Source of the DNA: Bacteroidota bacterium
Lineage (GTDB): Bacteria; Bacteroidota; Bacteroidia; Flavobacteriales; Weeksellaceae
Reading direction: 5' to 3'
NCBI GenBank assembly: GCA_018902795.1
Contig: JAHIQD010000003.1
Location: 124,001 to 188,000 of the forward strand
DNA length: 64,000 nucleotides
The notes beneath the pieces are model-generated. The model searched no databases and was not told the DNA's origin. It was given only the letters and a program-made list of their open reading frames with translations. Below are positions 1 through 6,685 of the stretch, in pieces. Made by a program: the position numbers and the translations under genes. Each line of letters starts with the position of its first letter. Position 1 is the stretch's first letter.

Positions 1-53
1 GCCGGCACCTGTAAAGTACCTAACAGATCGCTTTCATTTCTGAAATTTTCCAT
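1..53 (-). CDS. aspA: Aspartate ammonia-lyase, N-terminal fragment (runs off window)
   Basis: Only the first 17 codons are in the window, starting at the ATG at 53 and leaving the left edge. They read MENFRNESDLLGTLQVP. The pattern E-x-D-L-L-G-x-L-x-V-P is the usual start of aspartate ammonia-lyase and of the related class II fumarase, enzymes that remove ammonia or water from aspartate or malate to give fumarate. Aspartase is preferred because of the DLLG form. The fragment is too short to separate the two with certainty, and no catalytic residues are visible. Confidence 0.6.
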   Translation of the reverse strand, partial: MENFRNESDLLGTLQVP

Positions 54-121
54 AAAAATAATTTGATGAAAAGTTAAGTTAATTTGTTGAGTTTTAAAAA
101 TAGATTTGGGATTTCTCCCTA

Positions 122-151
122 CAAAAAAACGGACGAGTAAATATCGTCCGT
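122..151 (-). terminator. Rho-independent terminator of the amidase gene
   Basis: Stem ACGGACGA/TCGTCCGT (129-151) with a 7-base loop. On the minus strand it is followed by seven T (122-128). It lies about 30 bases past the amidase stop codon. Confidence 0.8.
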
Positions 152-179
152 GCTATTTAATTCAGTTTCTTTTCCGTAT

Positions 180-1208
180 TTATTTATTAGGGTATTTCTG
201 GTTTAATGCTTGCAGGATAGCCCAGCACTCCGCATCCATTTGACCGTTATAGTTTTGCGGTCTGAAATGATACTGAAATGCCTCAATAGTTTTTTTTGTT
301 GCGTCGTCATAGGTTCCGGAAGGCTCTAAACCGTACCCTAAAGTTTTCAGTGCGGTCTGGTATTTAAAAATAAACTGTGGAGTGTTGGCCTGCAGTGCAA
401 ACTCTTCAGGAAGAATCTGGTCATAGAAACCCTGTTTCACCGCATTATCATACCACATCCCTATCTGATATTCATCATAAAGCTTTTTCCATGGAAATTT
501 CGGTCCCGGATCCTGCTTTCTTGTCGGTGCAATATCGGAATGGGCAAGAATATTGGTCGGCGGAATCATATAACGGTCCGCAATATCTTTTACCAAAGCT
601 GCCACTTTTTTTATCTGATCACCGTCAAAATCAGGGAAAGTTCTCAACCCGCTGGAATCAGTGGTATATCCACCGTTCACAATCTCTATTCCTATCGACG
701 TGTCGTTCAGCATCTTATCACTTCTCCACGCACTGATACCCGCATGATACGATCTTTTATTTTCATCAACAAGCTGGTAAATATCCCGGTCGCCAAGATT
801 ATTGACAAGATAATGTGCACTTACGGCTTGCTGGGTAAGAACCGTCACTGATTTGTTATCATCCAGTGCTGTATAATGAAGGATGATATATCTCTGACGG
901 AAATTTTGCGCCACAGCCGGAAAATAAGTTTTTACGATTTTATAACCTTGAGGATTCGCAGAAACTATGGAACCGTAACTCGCTGTATTATCATTTTTGG
1001 ATACATCAGCTATATTTTCTCTGTAAAAATCATAATTTCCTTCCCTTTTTATTTCGTGTTTTGGCAGAGCATTGTTCTGTGATTTTGGAGGTGAAATAAC
1101 ATTTGAAGTGACCGGTTTAGGCTTTGTTGAAATTTTTTGAATATTTTTTTGTGGGCCACACGAAAAAAGCACCAAACTTAAACCGATGAAATATAATGAA
1201 TTACGCAT
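180..1208 (-). CDS. N-acetylmuramoyl-L-alanine amidase, lipoprotein (AmiD/AmpD-like, amidase_2)
   Basis: Predicted zinc amidase that cuts the bond between MurNAc and L-alanine in peptidoglycan or its fragments. The 342-residue protein has a lipoprotein signal with the lipid-accepting Cys at residue 17, so it is probably anchored in the outer membrane facing the periplasm. A low-complexity linker (about 20-90) precedes the amidase_2 domain (about 100-245). Likely zinc ligands are His111 (ILHYTA), His223 (LAHSDIAP) and Asp233 (QDPGPKFPW), with Glu175 as a possible catalytic residue. Residues 278-336 look like a peptidoglycan-binding domain (KTLGYGLEPSGTYDDAT). This layout matches E. coli AmiD. 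It is a single gene with its own terminator. Family assignment is firm; the substrate (intact wall or recycled fragments) is inferred. Confidence 0.88.
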   Translation of the reverse strand: MRNSLYFIGLSLVLFSCGPQKNIQKISTKPKPVTSNVISPPKSQNNALPKHEIKREGNYDFYRENIADVSKNDNTASYGSIVSANPQGYKIVKTYFPAVAQNFRQRYIILHYTALDDNKSVTVLTQQAVSAHYLVNNLGDRDIYQLVDENKRSYHAGISAWRSDKMLNDTSIGIEIVNGGYTTDSSGLRTFPDFDGDQIKKVAALVKDIADRYMIPPTNILAHSDIAPTRKQDPGPKFPWKKLYDEYQIGMWYDNAVKQGFYDQILPEEFALQANTPQFIFKYQTALKTLGYGLEPSGTYDDATKKTIEAFQYHFRPQNYNGQMDAECWAILQALNQKYPNK

Positions 1209-1267
1209 ATTTTATTTTTTTTAGTTGAATTATCTTTCAAAAATACAAAAAAAATTAAGCAAAAAGG

Positions 1268-1299
1268 TTTGGTACATATCAAAAACAATCCTATATTTG
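1268..1299 (+). promoter_or_regulatory. Promoter of the tRNA cluster
   Basis: TTTG at 1268-1271 and TATATTTG at 1292-1299 with a 20-base spacer fit the Bacteroidota consensus (TTTG at -33, TAnnTTTG at -7). The start of transcription should be near 1304, about 40 bases before tRNA-Ser. Confidence 0.75.
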
Positions 1300-1343
1300 C
1301 ACTCGCAATTACGGAATAGAAGTTCATACAAAAACATTGCAAA

Positions 1344-1428
1344 GGAGGGTTGCCAGAGTGGTTAATGGAGCAGTTTGCTAAACTGTCGACCCGAAAGGAT
1401 CGCGTGGGTTCGAATCCCACACCCTCCG
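1344..1428 (+). tRNA. tRNA-Ser(GCT)
   Basis: Complete cloverleaf with acceptor stem GGAGGGT/ACCCTCC, anticodon loop TTGCTAA (anticodon GCT, reads AGC/AGU), a long variable arm typical of serine tRNAs, T-loop GGTTCGAATCC and discriminator G at 1428. The 3' CCA is not encoded. Confidence 0.95.
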
Positions 1429-1449
1429 CAACCTTCAGCACAAATTATT

Positions 1450-1524
1450 CGGGGCGTAGCGTAGTCCGGTCATCGCGCCTGGTTTGGGACCAGGAGGTCG
1501 CAGGTTCGAATCCTGCCGCCCCGA
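1450..1524 (+). tRNA. tRNA-Pro(TGG)
   Basis: Acceptor stem CGGGGCG/CGCCCCG, anticodon stem CCTGG/CCAGG around loop TTTGGGA (anticodon TGG), T-loop GGTTCGAATCC and discriminator A. CCA is not encoded. It lies 21 bases after tRNA-Ser and is probably cotranscribed. Confidence 0.95.
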
Positions 1525-1566
1525 CTTTTTAAAAAGAAATTCCCTGGAGAATTTCACCGCATTTTA

Positions 1567-1640
1567 GGGTGCGTAGCTCAGCTGGATAGAGCATCTGCCT
1601 TCTAAGCAGACGGTCACAGGTTCGAATCCTGTCGCGCTCA
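1567..1640 (+). tRNA. tRNA-Arg(TCT)
   Basis: Acceptor stem GGGTGCG/CGCGCTC with two G-T pairs, D-arm AGCTCAGCTGGATAGAGC, anticodon stem TCTGC/GCAGA around CTTCTAA (anticodon TCT, reads AGA/AGG), a standard T-arm and discriminator A. Last gene of the three-tRNA transcript. Confidence 0.95.
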
Positions 1641-1647
1641 CTCCTTC

Positions 1648-1683
1648 AAAAAAGACTTTACAGATTTGTAAAGTCTTTTTTGT
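1648..1683 (+). terminator. Terminator of the tRNA cluster
   Basis: Inverted repeat AAAAGACTTTACA / TGTAAAGTCTTTT with a 4-base loop and a run of T, starting eight bases after tRNA-Arg. Confidence 0.85.
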
Positions 1684-1783
1684 TTTTATGGCTGTAATTT
1701 ACTTTTTTATATATTCATTTAATTATACTGTTACGATCAGCGTCCGCAGGGAAAATAAAATTCCTCAATTGCTCATCATTCCT

Positions 1784-1791
1784 TAAATTTG
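1784..1791 (+). promoter_or_regulatory. -7 box of the gldA-like gene
   Basis: TAAATTTG matches TAnnTTTG and lies 18 bases before the ATG at 1810. A clear -33 TTTG is not visible. Confidence 0.55.
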
Positions 1792-1809
1792 CATACATAA
1801 ATAAAATTC

Positions 1810-2508
1810 ATGTCACTTCAAATCATTAATCTAAATAAGAAATTCGGCAGCCAAACCGCTTTAAACCAAATCAATATCGAGATCGGTAACAGCGAAATTA
1901 TTGGACTTTTAGGACCAAACGGTGCCGGAAAATCAACCCTGATGAAATCGATTGTCGGTGCACTGAAGATTGATGAAGGGCAGATCTTATTTAACGGAAA
2001 AGATATTACCGAACATGATATCGAATCGAAGAAAAACATGGGTTTTTTACCCGAAAACAATCCGCTTTATCCTGAAATGTATGTAAAGGAATATTTGCAT
2101 TTCGTTGCCGATATTCATCAAATATCAAAAGAAAGAATTGATGAAGTGATTGACCTAGTAGGAATTACTCCGGAAAAATCAAAAAAAATATCACAGCTTT
2201 CCAAAGGTTATAAACAGAGAGTTGGTCTTGCACAGGCGATTCTGCATTCTCCGGATTTGTTGATTTTAGATGAACCGACCAATGGACTGGATCCCAACCA
2301 GATTATCGAAATCCGTAACGTGATTAAGGAAATTGGTCAGCAGAAAACGGTAATCCTTTCCACCCACATCATGCAGGAAGTGGAAGCGTTATGTTCCAGG
2401 GTGATACTGATCCACCAGGGAAACATCATCCAGGATTCGCAGATTGATGAATTTAAAGGAAAATACGGCAGTTTGGAGGAAGCTTTTGCAAGCTACACCG
2501 ATTCATAA
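1810..2508 (+). CDS. gldA: ABC transporter ATP-binding protein, GldA-like
   Basis: ATPase subunit of an ABC transporter, 232 residues. Walker A GPNGAGKST (35-43), signature LSKGYKQRVGLAQA (130-143), Walker B LLILDEP (150-156) and H-loop His186 are intact, so it should hydrolyse ATP. The stretches GFLPENNPLYPEMYVKEYL and ILSTHIMQEVEALC resemble flavobacterial GldA, the ATPase that works with permeases GldF and GldG in gliding motility. It is shorter than the roughly 300-residue GldA I remember, lacking most of the C-terminal extension, and no gldF/gldG lies next to it. The symbol is therefore tentative; it could serve another exporter. It is a single transcription unit between the tRNA cluster and a two-way terminator. 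Confidence 0.75.
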   Translation: MSLQIINLNKKFGSQTALNQINIEIGNSEIIGLLGPNGAGKSTLMKSIVGALKIDEGQILFNGKDITEHDIESKKNMGFLPENNPLYPEMYVKEYLHFVADIHQISKERIDEVIDLVGITPEKSKKISQLSKGYKQRVGLAQAILHSPDLLILDEPTNGLDPNQIIEIRNVIKEIGQQKTVILSTHIMQEVEALCSRVILIHQGNIIQDSQIDEFKGKYGSLEEAFASYTDS

Positions 2509-2510
2509 AA

Positions 2511-2541
2511 AAAAGCCCTGAAATCAAAGTTTCAGGGTTTT
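2511..2541. terminator. Bidirectional terminator between gldA-like and SRPBCC genes
   Basis: Stem GCCCTGAAA/TTTCAGGG(T) with a 6-base loop. T-rich sequence follows on the plus strand and an A-run precedes it, so it can serve both converging genes. Confidence 0.8.
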
Positions 2542-2560
2542 TCATTTTTATAAGACGGTT

Positions 2561-2947
2561 TTAAATCTTTTCAAGATTGTCCGTAAGTGTATTGATGAAG
2601 TTCTGCAAAGGTTTTTCAACCATCATTTTAATAAAAGGATTGAATTTGCCTTCAAAAAGAAGCTGAACCTCAGTTTGAGTCTCACTTACCGCATTCATTG
2701 TCCCTTTCAGTTCAAAATCAAGACTTGAACTTGCAGATTTCAAAAGCACCTGATTTTCTGATACCTCTTCTATTTTCAAAGCGATCTCAGGCATTCCTTT
2801 TAAACCGAATTTGAAACCGTTGTCTCTTACTTCGAAACTCTGCAGCGAATCGGGCATCAGATTTTTATAATCTTCAGGATTTTGAAGCATCCCAACCAAT
2901 TCATTTACCGATTTATTTACAACTATTTTGCGTCCTTCTAAATTCAT
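2561..2947 (-). CDS. SRPBCC-family (START-like) protein
   Basis: Small soluble protein of 128 residues with no signal peptide or membrane segment. The order of segments (N-terminal NKSVNELVGMLQNPEDYKNLMPD, a strand-rich middle, and a C-terminal helix PLQNFINTLTDNLEKI) fits the SRPBCC/START-like fold, a helix-grip barrel that binds hydrophobic ligands. Ligand and function are unknown. It starts 33 bases from the divergent NUDIX gene and appears to use a -7 box inside that gene's 5' end. From memory, flavobacteria often keep this SRPBCC gene and a NUDIX gene on either side of pyrE; pyrE is absent here. Confidence 0.7.
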   Translation of the reverse strand: MNLEGRKIVVNKSVNELVGMLQNPEDYKNLMPDSLQSFEVRDNGFKFGLKGMPEIALKIEEVSENQVLLKSASSSLDFELKGTMNAVSETQTEVQLLFEGKFNPFIKMMVEKPLQNFINTLTDNLEKI

Positions 2948-2960
2948 TTTTATATTTTTG
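2927..2960 (+). promoter_or_regulatory. Promoter of the NUDIX gene
   Basis: TTTG at 2927-2930 and TATTTTTG at 2953-2960 (22-base spacer). Transcription would start near 2965. This excludes the upstream ATG at 2962 and selects the ATG at 2980. Confidence 0.6.
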
Positions 2961-2976
2961 TATGATTAAATGGCTG

Positions 2977-2984
2977 CAAATGTA
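2977..2984 (-). promoter_or_regulatory. -7 box of the SRPBCC gene
   Basis: CAAATGTA on the plus strand is TACATTTG on the minus strand, matching TAnnTTTG, 29 bases before the SRPBCC start at 2947. It overlaps the start codon of the NUDIX gene at 2980. Confidence 0.5.
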
Positions 2985-3585
2985 TAAAGTTTTTGTGAAT
3001 GAAAAAAAATTAACAATAAGTAAATATCCTGAAGATATGGAAAAGAAGCTGCGATTCGAAGGTTTTGCAACTTTGGAAATTGCCGTTGATCTTCTGCAGA
3101 ATACTTCCTGTCCAGAGCTCAATGTTTATGGTGAAAATATTGAAGAGATCTGGGAAGATTTTACCCATATGTTCAAAGTGATAGAAGCTGCCGGCGGTGT
3201 GGTACGCAACAAACACGGCGAACTTTTATTTATTCACAGAATCGGAAGATGGGATCTTCCAAAAGGAAAAATAGAAAAAGGAGAATCGCTGGAACAGGCT
3301 GCCCTTCGAGAAATTGAAGAAGAAACCGGCCTTTCGGAACTGATTCTGGAAGAATTCCTCAACAATACTTTTCACATCTACAACGAAAGAAACGGCGAAA
3401 AAATACTGAAAACGGTTTATTGGTTCAGAATGCAGTATGTCGGCAACGAAACACCGAAACCACAGATTGAAGAAGGAATCTCCGAGGTTTCATGGAAGAA
3501 TCAGGAGGCCATCATCAAAGAAGTTTTGCCAATGACTTTCAAGAATATCAAACTGATTTTAAACGATTACTGGGATTTAAATTAA
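2980..3585 (+). CDS. NUDIX hydrolase
   Basis: Hydrolase of nucleoside diphosphates linked to another group, 201 residues from the ATG at 2980. The complete Nudix box G-x5-E-x7-R-E-U-x-E-E-x-G-U is at about residues 96-118 (GKIEKGE...REIEEETGL), so metal binding and catalysis should be intact. About 70 residues in front form a separate N-terminal region with no named domain. The ATG at 2962 would add six residues (MIKWLQ) but lies at or before the predicted transcription start. The stop overlaps the murF stop by four bases on the opposite strand. The substrate cannot be told from the sequence. Confidence 0.88.
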   Translation: MYKVFVNEKKLTISKYPEDMEKKLRFEGFATLEIAVDLLQNTSCPELNVYGENIEEIWEDFTHMFKVIEAAGGVVRNKHGELLFIHRIGRWDLPKGKIEKGESLEQAALREIEEETGLSELILEEFLNNTFHIYNERNGEKILKTVYWFRMQYVGNETPKPQIEEGISEVSWKNQEAIIKEVLPMTFKNIKLILNDYWDLN

Positions 3586-4856
3586 CTGATAAAATCCAGT
3601 ATTTTCTCCAGAGCAATTCCGCGCGAGGCTTTTAATAATACATTTTTAGAGGAAACTTTTTCTGCTTTTAAATATTCTGAAAGTTCCTGTGTATTCTCAA
3701 ATGATTTCGAAAGGTGATTAGCCTTTTTAAAATATTTACCAACGGTGATGATTTCATCAAAACTCAATGATTCTGCCAGCGCTAAAATAGCTTGGTGTTC
3801 CTTTTCAGATTCATCACCCAACTCCAGCATATCGCCAATAATGATGGTCTTTGAGCCTTCAAACGTGCTGAAATTTTTCAGCGATTCGGCCATCGAACTT
3901 GGATTGGCGTTATAAGTATCAAGTACAAAAGTTTTCCCGCCTTGCTCCAAAATCTGAGAACGCATGTTGGTTGGCGTATAGTTTTCAATCGCCTGCTTTA
4001 TTTGCTCAAAACTGAGTCCGAAATGAAAGCCTAAACTTGCAGCAGCACACAGATTGGTAAAGTTATAATTTCCCGTCAGTTTAGACTGCGCCTTAGAAGC
4101 ATTATAACTTAGGCCCACAAAATGATCTTTCGAAAATTCTTCGAACTCATAATCTGAAGTACTTTTCCCAAATGTAATTTTTGGTGAATAATCCACAGTT
4201 TTTTCTATCTGAATAGGATCGTTCTCGTTGATTAATATTGTTTCTGAATGATTTTTGAGATAATCATAAAGTTCTGATTTTCCTTTAATAACTCCGTCAA
4301 AACCGCCAAAACCTTCAAGATGCGCTTTCCCGAAGTTGGTAATATATCCAAAATTAGGCTGAGCCAATTTACAGAGCATCTCAATTTCTTTCTGATGGTT
4401 TGCACCCATTTCCACCACTGCGATCTCATGTTCAGGCTTTATGGAAAGCAATGTGAGGGGCACGCCTATATGATTGTTTAGATTTCCGGAAGTGTACTGA
4501 ACTTTATATTTCTGAGACAGAACGGCGTGGATAATTTCCTTTGTTGTAGTTTTACCGTTACTTCCCGTTAAAGCGATGATGGGAATTTTCAAATGATTTC
4601 TGTGGTAAACTGCCAATTCCTGTAAGAAATCTAAAGTCGAAGGAACATAAAATATATTCCTGTCCGGATTTTCAAATTCCTTCTGTTCTACGATTACCCC
4701 CAAGGCTCCTTTATCGGCAGCATCTTCAGCCAAAGTTGCGGCATTGAAGGTTTCCCCCGAAAAGGCGAAGAAAATATCGTTTTTTTCAATTTTTCTGCTG
4801 TCGATGGTTGCTTTTCCTGACTGTAAAAAAAGGGGATAAAAAGAGGCTGCATTCAT
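3582..4856 (-). CDS. murF: UDP-N-acetylmuramoyl-tripeptide--D-alanyl-D-alanine ligase
   Basis: Cytoplasmic ATP-dependent ligase adding D-Ala-D-Ala to the UDP-MurNAc-tripeptide, the last cytoplasmic step of peptidoglycan precursor synthesis. At 424 residues it has the usual three-part Mur ligase form: an N-terminal UDP-binding domain (about 1-90, with TIDSRKIEKNDIFFAFSG), a central ATPase domain with P-loop TGSNGKTTTKE (97-107) and NLNNHIGVPLTLL (125-137), and a C-terminal domain with VLDTYNANPSSM. It lies downstream of gldJ on the same strand, but a terminator separates them. The pairing of gldJ with murF is, as I recall it, a common flavobacterial neighbourhood. Confidence 0.93.
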   Translation of the reverse strand: MNAASFYPLFLQSGKATIDSRKIEKNDIFFAFSGETFNAATLAEDAADKGALGVIVEQKEFENPDRNIFYVPSTLDFLQELAVYHRNHLKIPIIALTGSNGKTTTKEIIHAVLSQKYKVQYTSGNLNNHIGVPLTLLSIKPEHEIAVVEMGANHQKEIEMLCKLAQPNFGYITNFGKAHLEGFGGFDGVIKGKSELYDYLKNHSETILINENDPIQIEKTVDYSPKITFGKSTSDYEFEEFSKDHFVGLSYNASKAQSKLTGNYNFTNLCAAASLGFHFGLSFEQIKQAIENYTPTNMRSQILEQGGKTFVLDTYNANPSSMAESLKNFSTFEGSKTIIIGDMLELGDESEKEHQAILALAESLSFDEIITVGKYFKKANHLSKSFENTQELSEYLKAEKVSSKNVLLKASRGIALEKILDFIS

Positions 4857-4867
4857 TTTTCAAAAAT

Positions 4868-4899
4868 AAAAAATCCTTCTGCAATTACAGAAGGATTTT
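4868..4899 (-). terminator. Terminator between gldJ and murF
   Basis: Stem AAAATCCTTCTG/CAGAAGGATTTT with a T-rich tail on the minus strand, just after the gldJ stop. It would limit read-through into murF. The same ten-base stem (AATCCTTCTG) recurs at 29924-29933. Confidence 0.75.
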
Positions 4900-4917
4900 G
4901 AAAATATTTATTATTAA

Positions 4918-6525
4918 TTATCTTTTGGTTCTGCCTTTTCCGCTGGATTTAGCATCCTGTGCAACACGGAATCCAACCCAACCGTAAGATTTGGCTTCAT
5001 CACGGAATCTTCTTTGACCCGGATCCAGCCAGTAAGCTCCGTCTAACCATGAACCTCCTTTAATTACTCTTACTTCATTGGAAACTCTGGTGGTTCTTGC
5101 AACCGGATCTTTCTGCAATACTACACGGCCACGGCCATCTACAATAAATCTTTTGGCTTTCGAATTGTACATGTTATACCCTGAAGTAGTGCTGTCCTCG
5201 GCTCTGCCATAACCGGCATCAAGCGAAGACTGGAAATCACCGTCTCTGAAGTTTCTGTTATCAGCAACAACTTCTCTTTCGTATTGACCGGGAAGACCTT
5301 TGTATACTAATCTTCCGTCAGCAAGCGTATCATATTTTGCAGCTTCAATCTTTTTGAACGTTCCGTCAGCATTTTTAACAACTTCCTGATTTACGTTTCC
5401 TCTGTAGTAATTGAAATCACTGGCTTCTTCATCGATAATTGGTCTGTAAACATCCGCAGTCCATTCTGCAACGTTACCGAACATTCCGAAAACACCTAAA
5501 TTATTGGAAGGATATTGTTTTACATCTGCAGTTGTCGGTGAACCGTCATTTTTCCATCCTGCAACTCCGGAATAATCACCTCTACCCTGTTTAAAGTTTT
5601 CAAGATACATTCCACGGTTTCTGCCTTTTTTTCCTTTCAGCTGTTCGATTTCGGGCTTTTTATTAAGATACAGATTATACTCTCTGTCTTTCTGCATTCC
5701 TAAAGCAGCAAATTCCCACTCCACTTCTGTAGGAAGACGGAATTTTTCAACAACTCCTGCTGTAGCATTTCTGTTTGCTGAAAGAATTCTTTGGTTACTA
5801 GTTTTAATTCCTGATTTCTGTTGAAGTCTCTGTTTGTTAACATAAGCTTCCATTTCAGGATCGTTGGCTTTGAATTTATCGAGGTTAAATGAATTTGCAC
5901 CCTGATTATTTGAATCGTTGGTATAGAAATCTTTTGAAATAATCCCCTGCGCCATCAGTGCTTTTTCATTCGCTCTGTCAGTTAACCAGTCACAGTATCT
6001 TGAAGCCTGCAGCCAGGAAACCCCTACAACAGGATAATAATCGTATTCTGGTCTGCGGAAATAAGTTTCAGCAAAATCGTTTCTTGAAAGTTCGTTGTTC
6101 CAAACTAATGTATCAGGAAGTGCTCCTTTATAAATTTCTTTAAAACTTGGATCTGACGGGGGGAAAACAAATTTCAGCCATGTCACATACTCTCTGTATT
6201 CGTAATTGGTAATTTCGGTTTCGCCGAGGAAAAACGCACTTACCTGCATTCTTCTTGGGGAATTGTTCCAGTCATGCATCACATCATCCTTCACCAATCC
6301 CATGGTAAAAGTTCCGCCTTCAACATATACCATCCCTGGCCATCCTTTCTGTTTCTGTTGTTTTCCGGTGAAGAACCACCCTTTTTGATCATTGGGTTTC
6401 CAGCCGGTTTTACTTGTAAAACGCTTAGTACCACCACCTTTCTTACCGTTACCGCCGCCACCGCAACTCATAAGAATAAGAGTAGAACTAAACGCTAATA
6501 ATGTAAACAACTTTAGTTTATTCAT
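4918..6525 (-). CDS. gldJ: Gliding motility / T9SS lipoprotein GldJ
   Basis: Outer-membrane lipoprotein needed for gliding and type IX secretion. Work in Flavobacterium johnsoniae links GldJ to the GldK/GldN machinery. The 535-residue protein has a lipobox (LILMSC, Cys21), a Gly/Lys-rich linker and a formylglycine-generating-enzyme/sulfatase-modifying-factor fold from about residue 65 to 525. Typical stretches are GMVYVEGGTFTMG, YPVVGVSWLQASRYCDWL, FRLPTEVEWEFAALG, GNVAEWTADVY and KGGSWLDG...RFRDE. The family is thought to use this fold structurally rather than as an enzyme. It is divergent from porU with about 160 bases between the starts. Orthologs are typically around 550 residues, so length is normal. 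Confidence 0.93.
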   Translation of the reverse strand: MNKLKLFTLLAFSSTLILMSCGGGGNGKKGGGTKRFTSKTGWKPNDQKGWFFTGKQQKQKGWPGMVYVEGGTFTMGLVKDDVMHDWNNSPRRMQVSAFFLGETEITNYEYREYVTWLKFVFPPSDPSFKEIYKGALPDTLVWNNELSRNDFAETYFRRPEYDYYPVVGVSWLQASRYCDWLTDRANEKALMAQGIISKDFYTNDSNNQGANSFNLDKFKANDPEMEAYVNKQRLQQKSGIKTSNQRILSANRNATAGVVEKFRLPTEVEWEFAALGMQKDREYNLYLNKKPEIEQLKGKKGRNRGMYLENFKQGRGDYSGVAGWKNDGSPTTADVKQYPSNNLGVFGMFGNVAEWTADVYRPIIDEEASDFNYYRGNVNQEVVKNADGTFKKIEAAKYDTLADGRLVYKGLPGQYEREVVADNRNFRDGDFQSSLDAGYGRAEDSTTSGYNMYNSKAKRFIVDGRGRVVLQKDPVARTTRVSNEVRVIKGGSWLDGAYWLDPGQRRFRDEAKSYGWVGFRVAQDAKSSGKGRTKR

Positions 6526-6685
6526 AGTTGATATAGATATTTTCAGAATACAAAGAAAAAATAAATTCTTTAATAAATCAAATTATAAATTGATTTTTTT
6601 TTGAAAACGTTAACAAATTAATTTTATTGTTCATATAATATCTATTATTTTTTGTTTAATTTGTATTCTTGAAATTTACACACAG

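Noticed and set aside
377..1082. Plus-strand open frames inside the amidase gene
   Set aside because: Antisense shadows without promoter or recognisable protein content; the minus-strand amidase has clear motifs.
1178..1532. Frames spanning the tRNA genes (for example one reading GVGFEPTRSFR)
   Set aside because: These are translations of tRNA sequence, a common annotation artefact.
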